Assembly: GCF_011758565.1 (NCBI RefSeq)
Contig: NZ_JAAMOX010000001.1
Coordinates: forward strand, 1,465,838-1,529,837
Direction of reading: 5' to 3'
Length of the DNA: 64,000 bases
DNA from: Lysinibacter cavernae
GTDB taxonomy: Bacteria; Actinomycetota; Actinomycetes; Actinomycetales; Microbacteriaceae
Shown here: in pieces, positions 25,295 through 32,892 of the stretch
Position numbering within the stretch: position 1 is the stretch's first letter
How the letters are laid out: each line of letters opens with the position of its first letter
The notes under the pieces: model-generated
Told to the model about the DNA's origin: nothing
Database searches by the model: none
What the model saw: the letters and a program-made list of their open reading frames with translations, nothing else
Made by a program: the position numbers and the translations under genes

Positions 25295-26547
25295 TCTGAG
25301 GTGTCCTTGGTGTGATCAGCGTTGTTGTTGGCACCGGCGACATCGGCGGCGGCAGAAGATGCCTGTGGCAATGGCGGTGTTTCCGGTTTGGTTTTTGGCG
25401 GCCCATGCGTATCGGCAAGCGGGTCGGGTAGACCCTTCCAGGTCCCGGCCGTCAGGTAATTAACGACGCTGTTCAGACCGGCAACGATCGGCACAGCAAA
25501 CAGGGCACCGGGGATACCGGCAACAAGCGTTCCAGCGCTCACCGCGAGCACAACGCCGAGCGGATGCACCCGAACCGCGCTGCCCATGACGAGTGGCTGA
25601 AGGACGTGGCCCTCGATCTGGTTCACAAGCACCACGATGCCAAGCATGATGAGCGCCGTGACGGGACCCTCATACACAAGAGCAACAAAAGCGGCAAGCG
25701 CGCCCGTCGTGATCGCACCGAGGAACGGGATAAACGATCCAAGGAAGACCAGCACGGCGATGGGAATCGCGAGTGGCAGCTGGAGGATGACGGCACCGAG
25801 TCCGATACCAACGGCATCCACGAAGGCAACAAAGATCTGAACTCGAACGTAGGACCCAACAGAGACCCACGCGGCTCGCCCGGCACCGTCGGTCGCGGCG
25901 CGGGCACGGGTTGGCATGAATCCGACAAACCATCGCCAAATGCGTGCGCCGTCAATCAAGAAAAACAGGGTCGTAAACAGGGTAAGGAGCAGGCCGGCGA
26001 CAACGTGCGAAAGCGTGCTCGTGACGGACAGTGCCCCGGTGAGAAAAAAGTCTCGATCGGTGTTGAGGTTGCCCACAAAATCGTCGATGAACTTATCTAT
26101 CTGTGACTGGCTGAGATTAAACGGCGCCCCCGTGAGCCAGTTGAGCAGCTCGTGATAGGCCATCGCGCTGCGGTCTTTGAGGTTGTCGAATCCAGAACGG
26201 AACTGAGTGATGATCAAGAAGACGAGCAGCGTGACCCCGGCCAAGAGGCTCAGGATCGAGATGACGACGGCGGACCACTTCGGGAACTTCCATTTGATGA
26301 GCCGACGCTGAAGCGGCACAAGAAGAGCGGCAAGAAGCACCGCGATAATCACGGGAATCACAACAATGCGAAGACTCACGACTGCCCACAGAATGAGCGT
26401 CAACGCGGCCGCGATGAGCAGAATCCTCCAGGACCAGGCGGCGGCAATGCGAACGCCAAATGGAACAGCGTCGCGCACTTCATTTCGGGCAGGCTCAGCC
26501 ACGATACGGGCCGGTTCTGGGGGTGTTGTGTATTCGTTCTCCGCCAT
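25291..26547 (-). CDS. AI-2E family transporter (PerM-like)
   Basis: 418 residues, integral membrane. About eight transmembrane segments: a pair at 40-75 (LIAAALTLILWAVVSLRIVVIPVIIAVLLAAL), the LQRRLIKWKFPKWSAV turn, a long soluble stretch (120-190), HVVAGLLLTLFTTLFFLIDG, and the conserved C-terminal FLGSFIPFLGAITTGALAAFVAL, EGHVLQPLVMGSAVRVHPLGVVLAV. The tail is Pro/Ala/Asn rich and cytoplasmic. Family members export signals, ions or unknown solutes; the substrate cannot be inferred. ATG 26547 follows TAGACT by 6 nt. Overlaps ilvA by 4 nt, so co-transcribed. Confidence 0.9.
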   Translation of the reverse strand: MAENEYTTPPEPARIVAEPARNEVRDAVPFGVRIAAAWSWRILLIAAALTLILWAVVSLRIVVIPVIIAVLLAALLVPLQRRLIKWKFPKWSAVVISILSLLAGVTLLVFLIITQFRSGFDNLKDRSAMAYHELLNWLTGAPFNLSQSQIDKFIDDFVGNLNTDRDFFLTGALSVTSTLSHVVAGLLLTLFTTLFFLIDGARIWRWFVGFMPTRARAATDGAGRAAWVSVGSYVRVQIFVAFVDAVGIGLGAVILQLPLAIPIAVLVFLGSFIPFLGAITTGALAAFVALVYEGPVTALIMLGIVVLVNQIEGHVLQPLVMGSAVRVHPLGVVLAVSAGTLVAGIPGALFAVPIVAGLNSVVNYLTAGTWKGLPDPLADTHGPPKTKPETPPLPQASSAAADVAGANNNADHTKDTSE

Positions 26548-26553
26548 TTGTTT

Positions 26554-26559
26554 AGTCTA
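26554..26559 (-). promoter_or_regulatory. Leaderless -10 box of the AI-2E family gene
   Basis: TAGACT, 6 nt before ATG 26547. Confidence 0.6.
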
Positions 26560-26653
26560 GGGGTAGGGGTATTACCCGCCAACGATTTGTCCCCTTGACA
26601 TGCCGGAGGGTTGGATGCTTCGCCGGTTCGAGCACAGTGTCGGCGGCGCACCG

Positions 26654-26659
26654 TACGCT
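26654..26659 (+). promoter_or_regulatory. Leaderless -10 box of the AlkZ/YcaQ gene
   Basis: TACGCT, 6 nt before ATG 26666. Confidence 0.6.
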
Positions 26660-26665
26660 ACCCAT

Positions 26666-27886
26666 ATGACAGATTCGCTTTCGCTCGCGCAGGCCCGCCG
26701 CATCGCCCTTGAGGCGCAACAGCTCGCAAAGCCGGTCACGCTCACGCAACCAGCCCCTCGTGCACGGCCGGCAGCAACAACGCGCAAGCTCAACACGACG
26801 CTGAGCAAGCTACATTTGCTGCAGATCGATTCCGTCAACGTTTTCGAACGCAGCCATTACCTGCCGATCTTGGCTCGGCAAGGTGCCTATGACCGGGCCG
26901 CAGCCGATCAACTCCTCCTCACGGGCGGGCCCTACGTCGAATACTGGGCACACGAGGCCGCCATCATCCCGCAACAGTCCTGGCCGCTCTTTCGCTGGCG
27001 CATGAACGAACGGCACCAAAAAGACACCAGCGAAGCTGGCAAGTGGGCCGCCGACCATCAACACGTCATCGAGCGCGTCCGCCAAGACCTCGCCTCGCGG
27101 GGCCCATCGCTCGTGCGCGAGATTGAGGGCGATGTCAAGCGGGCACCTGGCGGTTGGTGGGAGTGGTCAGACGTCAAACGCGCGGTTGAGTTCCTCTTCG
27201 GTTGGGGCGAGGTGACGGCGGCAGGGCGGCAGCGATTCGAGCGCCGGTATGCGCTTACCGAGCAGGTGCTTCCGGCAGAGATTATTGATCGCCACGTCGC
27301 CAGACCCGATGCCATCCGCCAGCTCGCCGAGCTCGGGGCCCGCGCCCACGGCGTTGGGACGGCACACGATATTGCAGACTACTTTCGGCTCCCGCTTGCC
27401 GAGACCAAGACAGCGATAAACGAGCTCCAAGACGAGGGAATTCTTCAGCCGGTCACCGTCGAACGGTGGGTGGATACCGCCGGCCGTCAGCTCCCCGCCT
27501 GGCGGCACCGCGACGCAACGCTTCCGCGAGCGGCAACGGGCGCTGCGCTGCTCTCCCCCTTCGATCCAGTTGTGTGGTTTCGTCCGAGGGCCGAACGCCT
27601 CTTCAACTTTCACTACCGCATCGAGATCTACACGCCCGAACCAAAACGAGTCTTCGGATACTACTCGCTGCCCGTTCTTGTTGGTGATCAACTGGTTGGC
27701 AGGGTTGACCTCAAGAACGATCGAAAGGCCGGCGTACTGAGAGTGCAGTCCGCGTGGCAGGAGCCAGGCGCCCCAGCAGACACCGGCGAGCGGGTCTATG
27801 CCCTGCTAGAAGCCGCTGCCGCATGGCAGGACAACGAACGGATTGAAGTCACAGGCAAGGGCAACCTGCGGCTGCCAGGCCACTAG
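26666..27886 (+). CDS. Winged-helix DNA glycosylase, AlkZ/YcaQ family
   Basis: 406 residues, made of tandem winged helices (HTH_42 family). SLSLAQARRIALEAQQL starts the family domain; LHLLQIDSVNVFERSHYLPILAR carries the catalytic Q-x-D motif (Gln near 53, Asp near 55), the form seen in YcaQ-type enzymes that unhook interstrand cross-links, as opposed to Q-x-Q in AlkZ. Later LLSPFDPVVWFRPRAERLFNFHYRIEIYTP and GYYSLPVLVGDQLVGRVDLK are typical of the C-terminal barrel. Start ATG 26666 sits 6 nt after TACGCT. Lone gene, divergent from the AI-2E gene. Activity is inferred from the motif. Confidence 0.9.
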   Translation: MTDSLSLAQARRIALEAQQLAKPVTLTQPAPRARPAATTRKLNTTLSKLHLLQIDSVNVFERSHYLPILARQGAYDRAAADQLLLTGGPYVEYWAHEAAIIPQQSWPLFRWRMNERHQKDTSEAGKWAADHQHVIERVRQDLASRGPSLVREIEGDVKRAPGGWWEWSDVKRAVEFLFGWGEVTAAGRQRFERRYALTEQVLPAEIIDRHVARPDAIRQLAELGARAHGVGTAHDIADYFRLPLAETKTAINELQDEGILQPVTVERWVDTAGRQLPAWRHRDATLPRAATGAALLSPFDPVVWFRPRAERLFNFHYRIEIYTPEPKRVFGYYSLPVLVGDQLVGRVDLKNDRKAGVLRVQSAWQEPGAPADTGERVYALLEAAAAWQDNERIEVTGKGNLRLPGH

Positions 27887-28169
27887 TCGCCGCCGTTCAT
27901 TCAGATCACGAGGTCTCTTGCTGCGGGCTCGGGGTAGGCCTAGAGCGTGGGCCGTGGGGCAAGGGCGGTGAAGGGCGACTCAGAGCCAAGGCTGTGAGGT
28001 ACGTCGCTGGGGTAGGCCATAGAGCCAACTCATAGGCGCATATCTTGAAGCCAAGTCCCGCGCGCAAACTTTTGTGCTCAGCCTCCGCGAATGAGCGAAG
28101 ACCAAGGCCGTGACCTCGCGGAACCTCGTTCCACGACGGTCCCCCACCTCGGCACGCTCCAGCTGCCAA

Positions 28170-28227
28170 CAGATTGGTCACAGTTCCACCCAAACCGGCG
28201 CTATTGGGTGGAACTGTGACCAATCTG
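28170..28227. terminator. Perfect 23-bp inverted repeat between convergent genes
   Basis: Arms 28170-28192 and 28205-28227 are exact complements with a 12-nt loop. Probable bidirectional terminator for the glycosylase and aldehyde dehydrogenase genes. Confidence 0.8.
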
Positions 28228-28251
28228 ATGGGTAAGTCGCTTGGGCAAGGC

Positions 28252-28292
28252 GACGCGAGGCGAGGCGAAGCGAGGCGAAGCGAAGCGAGACG
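28252..28292. repeat. Simple 5-bp repeat (gaggc/gaagc)
   Basis: About eight consecutive units of gaggc or gaagc next to the long inverted repeat, near the 3' end of the aldehyde dehydrogenase gene. Confidence 0.8.
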
Positions 28293-28325
28293 CTGACGAC
28301 CAGAGCCGTCAGCGGCGGCTGCCAA

Positions 28326-29738
28326 TTACGAAATGCGGCGCAGCAGCTTTCGCACGATGGCCTCTTTCTGCGCGGTGTAGGGCGGCATGATCGTGGCACG
28401 CAGGGTGTCCGGCGTGAGCGGTTTGCTCAGCACCGCCTTCTCATGACTAAACGTCAGGAATGAGCGCTCACCGTGGTACGCGCCCATCCCGCTCTCGCCT
28501 ACACCGCCAAACGGTAGCCCGCTCACCATGAGGTGCGCCATTGGGATTCCGAAGGCAAGCCCGCCAGAACTTGTCTCGTTTGCCCAGCGGTCGCGAGCCC
28601 GATTACTCTCGCTGAATACGTAGAGGGCGAGCGGTTTGTCTCCGCCGCGCACATAGTTGATTGCGTCGTCGAGGCCGGTGACTTCAATGAGTGGAAGAAG
28701 CGGCCCAAAGATTTCGCTGGCCATGATGTCTGAATCGCGGGAGACATCCGTCAGCACGGTGGGCTCGATGTACCTGTCGTCGCGGTCGACGGTGCCGCCG
28801 ATCGCGATGCGTCCGCTCGACAGGAGCCCAGCAAGCCGTTCGGTGTGCCGGGTGTTGATGATTCGGCCGTAGTCGGGATTCTGCTGGATGCTCGTGCCAA
28901 AGAGGTCACGGATGGCCTCAGCGAGCATTGGCACAAGTCGGTCGATGACGGGCCTCGTTGCAAGCACGTAGTCTGGGGCGACGCAGGTTTGACCGGCATT
29001 GAGAAATTTGCCCCAGGCGAGGCGCTGGGCAACCTGGCGAAGGTCGCTCGTGTCATCAACATACGCTGGTGATTTTCCGCCAAGCTCGAGCGTGACGGGC
29101 GTGAGGTGTTGTGCTGCGGCAGTCATCACGATCCGCCCGACAGCCCCGTTACCCGTGTAGAAAATGGAGTCCCAGCGCTGCTCAAGCAGTTCGGTCGTTT
29201 CCTCAACGCCGCCCTCTATGACCGCAAAGGCGCGGTGGTCGAGGTAGGTTGGCAGGATCTTTGCCAGAGCCGCTGAGACGTTGGGCGCGAGCTCACTCGG
29301 CTTGACAACCGCCACGTTTCCCGCGGCAATTGCCCCAACAAGTGGCGATAGCGCAAGCATGAGCGGGTAGTTCCAGGGCGCAATGATGAGTGCCGCGCCA
29401 AGCGGCTCCCTGATGACTTTTGCCGAGGCCGGCAGGAGCGCCACTGACGGCATCACCCGCCGCGGCCGCATCCATTTGCCCAGCTGGGAGCGGGTGTGGT
29501 CGATCTCGCTCAGCAGAAAGCCGATCTCGGTCAGGATGCCTTCAACAGGCGACTTGCCAAGGTCACGCTGCAACGCACTCTCGAAGACCCCGCTGTTGTC
29601 GGTCAGCATACGGCTCAGGGCCAACAACTGGTTGTCGCGCCACGCCGCGGACCTGGTGAGGCCTGCGTTATAGTTCTCGCGCAATCGTGCGAGCGTTTCG
29701 ATGATGGCGGTTGTTGGTTCTGCTGCCTGCTCAGTCAT
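28326..29738 (-). CDS. Aldehyde dehydrogenase family protein (class 3-like)
   Basis: 470 residues, oxidises aldehydes to acids with NAD(P)+. Catalytic Cys in NAGQTCVAPDYVL (Cys near 252) and general base Glu in VTLELGGKSP (near 218); cofactor loop FYTGNGAVGRIVM; APWNYPLMLALSPLVGAIAAGNVAVVKPSE. It lacks an N-terminal extension and ends with GAYHGERSFLTFSHEKAVLSKP, like fatty or aromatic aldehyde dehydrogenases of class 3; a basic/hydrophobic tail (AIVRKLLRRIS) may touch membrane. ATG 29738 follows TAGGAT by 6 nt. Confidence 0.93.
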   Translation of the reverse strand: MTEQAAEPTTAIIETLARLRENYNAGLTRSAAWRDNQLLALSRMLTDNSGVFESALQRDLGKSPVEGILTEIGFLLSEIDHTRSQLGKWMRPRRVMPSVALLPASAKVIREPLGAALIIAPWNYPLMLALSPLVGAIAAGNVAVVKPSELAPNVSAALAKILPTYLDHRAFAVIEGGVEETTELLEQRWDSIFYTGNGAVGRIVMTAAAQHLTPVTLELGGKSPAYVDDTSDLRQVAQRLAWGKFLNAGQTCVAPDYVLATRPVIDRLVPMLAEAIRDLFGTSIQQNPDYGRIINTRHTERLAGLLSSGRIAIGGTVDRDDRYIEPTVLTDVSRDSDIMASEIFGPLLPLIEVTGLDDAINYVRGGDKPLALYVFSESNRARDRWANETSSGGLAFGIPMAHLMVSGLPFGGVGESGMGAYHGERSFLTFSHEKAVLSKPLTPDTLRATIMPPYTAQKEAIVRKLLRRIS

Positions 29739-29744
29739 AGGGTC

Positions 29745-29750
29745 ATCCTA
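29745..29750 (-). promoter_or_regulatory. Leaderless -10 box of the aldehyde dehydrogenase gene
   Basis: TAGGAT, 6 nt before ATG 29738. Confidence 0.6.
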
Positions 29751-29764
29751 CGCGCGAACAGGCA

Positions 29765-30061
29765 CTACTTCACGTGAAGAGCTGGCACGATCAGGTAAAT
29801 GCCAAAGAGCACAACAACAACGCACAGGCCGAAGCAGATATTGGCCGCCCAGGTTGCCCAGCGCGGGCGCCCCTGAAGCTCAATACCGTCATCCTCCGCA
29901 TCGCGCGCGTCACCAACCGGCTCAAGTGTCCCGTCTTCACGGCGAACGCGAGGCGCTGGCATCGCCGAGAAACGGATGCCAAACGAGTACAGACTCACAA
30001 CAACGCACGCAGAGACGATGGCCGTCACAAACACAATCAGAAAGGCTGCCCAGTCGATCAT
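29765..30061 (-). CDS. Small two-helix membrane protein linked to the phosphate transporter
   Basis: 98 residues. Two hydrophobic helices (AAFLIVFVTAIVSACVVVSLY at 5-25 and ICFGLCVVVVLFGIYLIV at about 75-92) flank a polar loop. No named family recognised. Its ATG overlaps the stop codon of the Pit gene (ATGA at 30058-30061), so it is made together with the transporter and may be an accessory or stability subunit. Confidence 0.8.
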   Translation of the reverse strand: MIDWAAFLIVFVTAIVSACVVVSLYSFGIRFSAMPAPRVRREDGTLEPVGDARDAEDDGIELQGRPRWATWAANICFGLCVVVVLFGIYLIVPALHVK

Positions 30062-31380
30062 TTCTGGTCTCCTTCTGCAACGGCTGCCGTCGCGGCAGCG
30101 TCCTCGGCCTTTGCTTCAGCCTTCGCCTCGGCTGCGGCTTCTGCGGCTGCCTTGTCGTGCATAACAGCAGACTGGGCAACGGTCGTGAGCGGAGGAATCG
30201 TGCCGGTTTCGGTCGGAACGCTGCGGATCTTGCGCTTGCGAATGCGGACAGCATAACCAGACTCGGCCACATCGCTCACGGCGTTGTTCGAGCTGATGCG
30301 GTTCCGCTTCGACAGCGCGTAGATGAGCCCAATGACAAACACGCCGACAACCGTGTCGATGATGATGCCGACGGGGCCCATGTGCGCGATCCAGGCGGCA
30401 AGCGCCCCAACAAGACCTGCAGCGGGGAGCGTCATGAGCCAGCCGATGCCAATTCGGCCAACGGTACGCCAGCGCACGGTTGATCCACGGCGGCCAAGGC
30501 CAGAACCGATCACGGAGCCAGAGGCAACCTGTGTCGTTGACAGGGCGAAGCCGAGGTGGGTTGAGGCGAGGATGGTCGCGGCGGTGCTCGTCTCTGCGGC
30601 AAATCCCTGGGCCGGCTTCACATCGGTAAGGCCGGCGCCAAGCGTGCGGATGATTCGCCATCCGCCAGAGTACGTACCGAGTGCGATAGCAAGGGCACAG
30701 GAAATGATGACCCACAGGTGGGGGCCCGTTCCTGCGGTCTGCCAACCGGCGGCAACCAGGGTCAGGGTGATAACACCCATCGTCTTCTGGGCGTCGTTTG
30801 TTCCGTGGGCAAGAGCCACAAGCGACGACGACGCAATCTGGGCATACCGGTAGCGCCCACGACCGTCGGGCTTACCGTCATGGCGACGCGTGATCTTGTA
30901 GGCAAGACGAGTGGCCGTGAACGCAATGATTCCAGCGGTAACCGGCGCAGCGAGGGCCGGAAGGATAACCTTCGACAGCAAGACGCTTCCGTCAACGGCG
31001 TTCAGTCCGGCACCAACAATCGCGGCACCGATCAATCCGCCAAACAGGGCGTGGGATGAGCTCGACGGGAGGCCAAGCAACCACGTAACCATGTTCCACA
31101 CGATGGCGCCGATGAGGCCGGCGAAGATCATCTCTGGGGAGATGAGCACACCGCCGTCACCCTCACGGATGATGCCTTGGGAAATGGTCTTGGCCACCTC
31201 AGTTGAGAGGAAGGCACCTACAAGGTTGAGCACGGCCGCCAAAATGACCGCAGTCTTGGGTTTCAGTGCCCCCGTGGCAATGGGGGTAGCCATTGCGTTG
31301 GCGGTGTCGTGAAAACCATTCGTGAAGTCAAAGAAAAGGGCCAGTACGATAACCAGCAGCACAATGAGTGCGAGTTCCAC
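30058..31380 (-). CDS. pit: Inorganic phosphate transporter, PiT family
   Basis: 440 residues. Low-affinity phosphate/metal-phosphate symporter in the membrane. The duplicated family signature is present: FDFTNGFHDTANAMATPIATGAL near 18-40 and LVALAHGTNDAQKTMGVITLTLVA near 190-215. About ten to twelve transmembrane helices; WNMVTWLLGLPSSSSHALFGGLIGA and STHLGFALSTTQVASGSVIG are further conserved segments. The cytoplasmic tail ends in an unusual Ala/Glu/Lys repeat (AAAEAAAEAKAEAKAEDAAAT). GTG start at 31380. Heads a two-gene operon with the small membrane protein. Confidence 0.94.
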   Translation of the reverse strand: MELALIVLLVIVLALFFDFTNGFHDTANAMATPIATGALKPKTAVILAAVLNLVGAFLSTEVAKTISQGIIREGDGGVLISPEMIFAGLIGAIVWNMVTWLLGLPSSSSHALFGGLIGAAIVGAGLNAVDGSVLLSKVILPALAAPVTAGIIAFTATRLAYKITRRHDGKPDGRGRYRYAQIASSSLVALAHGTNDAQKTMGVITLTLVAAGWQTAGTGPHLWVIISCALAIALGTYSGGWRIIRTLGAGLTDVKPAQGFAAETSTAATILASTHLGFALSTTQVASGSVIGSGLGRRGSTVRWRTVGRIGIGWLMTLPAAGLVGALAAWIAHMGPVGIIIDTVVGVFVIGLIYALSKRNRISSNNAVSDVAESGYAVRIRKRKIRSVPTETGTIPPLTTVAQSAVMHDKAAAEAAAEAKAEAKAEDAAATAAVAEGDQK

Positions 31381-31746
31381 CGAAGTCTTTCTGTCGAGAC
31401 GATCATCCTCGCGAGCGTGAAAGTATTTGACAAATATTCATCAAAAATCCCTTTACGCGAAGCGTGCGGTTATGCACAATACGATGCTTCCATCACCACG
31501 AGTCTAGGTCAAGTCACGACCCCATTCTGACCCAATTGGCACATCCCTTTCTGCGCGCCCATCGCTCACCGGCAGCCTCGCCGGTTTATCCCCAAAAACT
31601 CCGAGCGAGCGCAACCCGAATGCAACCTTATTCCGCGCGCTCAAACGGCATCCCGGCCTATCCTTGGTGCGAAGACGCCCCTGTCCTACTCGGAAATCGG
31701 CGTCTGGCAGATCCTGCCACAAATCATTCACATCTGGAGTTAATGT
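31381..31746. other. Divergent promoter region of pit and adhP
   Basis: 366 bp with no convincing ORF. The middle (about 31425-31500) is AT-rich for this genome and probably contains the promoters of both flanking genes; I could not assign boxes with confidence. ggag at 31735-31738 is the ribosome-binding site of adhP. Confidence 0.5.
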
Positions 31747-32781
31747 ATGTCTGGAACTATGCGCGCTGCCGTTGTCCACGAGCTCGGCAAACCACTTACC
31801 ATCGACGAGGTTCCCATCCCAGAGCCAGGCTTCGGCCAAGCACTGGTGAAGGTAGAGACCTCAGGCGTCTGCCACACCGACCTCCACGCCGCACACGGCG
31901 ACTGGCCGGTCAAGCCAAAGCAGCCGCTCATCCCCGGTCACGAAGGCTACGGCGAGGTAGTCAAGCTTGGCGAGGGCGTCACCGATCTCAAGGTTGGCGA
32001 CAAGGTTGGAAACGCCTGGCTGTGGTCAGCCTGTGGCATCTGCCAGTACTGCCGCACAGGGTGGGAAACCCTCTGTGAGAAGCAGGAAAACGGCGGATAC
32101 TCGGTCGACGGAAGCTTTGCCGAATACATGCTTGTTGACGCAAAGTATGCGGCACGCATCCCGGCCGGCGCGGACCCCGTAGAAATCGCGCCCATCCTGT
32201 GTGCCGGAGTCACGGTATACAAGGGCCTCAAGATGACCGACGCTCGCCCAGGCCAGTGGGTCGTCATCTCGGGCATCGGCGGACTTGGCCACATTGCTGT
32301 GCAATACGCGGTGGCCATGGGCCTCAACGTTGTTGCCGTCGACGTTGACGACAGCAAACTGGAACTGGCCAAGAAGCACGGCGCCCTCCTCACGGTTAAC
32401 GCCATGAACGAGGACCCAGCCGAGGTTGTTCAGCGCGAGATTGGCGGCGCACACGGCGTGCTCGTCACAGCTGTGCACCCGAAGGCGTTCGGGCAGGCCC
32501 TCGGCGTTGCCCGCCGCGGCGCAACGATCGTCTTCAATGGCCTCCCGCCAGGAGACTTCCCAGCGAACATCTTCGACATCGTGCTGCGAGCCATCACGAT
32601 CCGCGGGTCGATTGTTGGAACCCGCCAGGACATGGTTGAGGCGCTCGACTTCTACGCTCGCGGCAAGATCAAACCAACGGTTGCTGCAGAGAAGCTCGAC
32701 GATATCAACAGCATCTTCGACCGCATGGTCAAGGGCCAGATCGATGGACGCATCGTCATGAAGATGGAGACCTCGGCCTAA
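31747..32781 (+). CDS. adhP: Zn-dependent alcohol dehydrogenase AdhP
   Basis: 344 residues, NAD-dependent MDR-family enzyme for primary alcohols/aldehydes. Catalytic Zn ligands: SGVCHTDLHAAHGDW (Cys near 42) and IPGHEGYGEV (His near 65, Glu 66), with the last Cys in PILCAGVTVY. Structural Zn Cys in ACGICQYCRTGWETLC (96, 99, 102, 110). NAD fold VVISGIGGLGHIAVQYA and VVAVDVDDSKLELAKKHGA, where Asp indicates NAD preference. Complete length. Start ATG 31747 with ggag 9-12 nt upstream. Followed by two hairpins, the second a good terminator. Confidence 0.95.
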   Translation: MSGTMRAAVVHELGKPLTIDEVPIPEPGFGQALVKVETSGVCHTDLHAAHGDWPVKPKQPLIPGHEGYGEVVKLGEGVTDLKVGDKVGNAWLWSACGICQYCRTGWETLCEKQENGGYSVDGSFAEYMLVDAKYAARIPAGADPVEIAPILCAGVTVYKGLKMTDARPGQWVVISGIGGLGHIAVQYAVAMGLNVVAVDVDDSKLELAKKHGALLTVNAMNEDPAEVVQREIGGAHGVLVTAVHPKAFGQALGVARRGATIVFNGLPPGDFPANIFDIVLRAITIRGSIVGTRQDMVEALDFYARGKIKPTVAAEKLDDINSIFDRMVKGQIDGRIVMKMETSA

Positions 32782-32800
32782 CCGAGGACCCTCATAAGCC

Positions 32801-32827
32801 GGCGGATGCGCCTCCCGCGCATCCGCC
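32801..32827 (+). terminator. Hairpin after adhP
   Basis: Perfect 11-bp stem ggcggatgcgc / gcgcatccgcc, 5-nt loop, no T-run. First of two tandem hairpins. Confidence 0.6.
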
Positions 32828-32832
32828 ACACG

Positions 32833-32886
32833 CCAGCGCCCCACCTCGTAGCGGTGAACTACGATGTGGGGCGCTGGTCTTTTTGT
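32833..32886 (+). terminator. Rho-independent terminator after adhP
   Basis: 19-nt arms (32833-32851 and 32859-32877, one mismatch) with a 7-nt loop followed by tcttttt. It lies just past the stop of the convergent exoprotein gene and may serve both. Confidence 0.85.
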
Positions 32887-32892
32887 TGCCGT

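Larger units (their letters stand above)
27887..28325. other. Intergenic region with inverted and simple repeats
   Basis: 439 bp between convergent genes. It holds a perfect long inverted repeat (28170-28227) and a gaggc/gaagc simple repeat (28252-28292). The minus-strand frame spanning 27906-28325 runs through both repeats and has no family similarity, so no gene is called. Confidence 0.7.

Noticed and set aside
25291-26547. AI-2E gene as proof of quorum sensing
   Set aside because: The family name comes from one member; most homologues have other or unknown substrates, and no luxS is nearby.
28252-28292. Short repeats considered as CRISPR
   Set aside because: Units are 5 bp with no spacers; no cas genes in the window.
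27906-28325. 139-codon minus-strand ORF after the AlkZ/YcaQ gene
   Set aside because: It crosses a perfect 23-bp hairpin and a simple 5-bp repeat that makes an artificial Arg/Leu/Ala/Ser pattern. No start signal.
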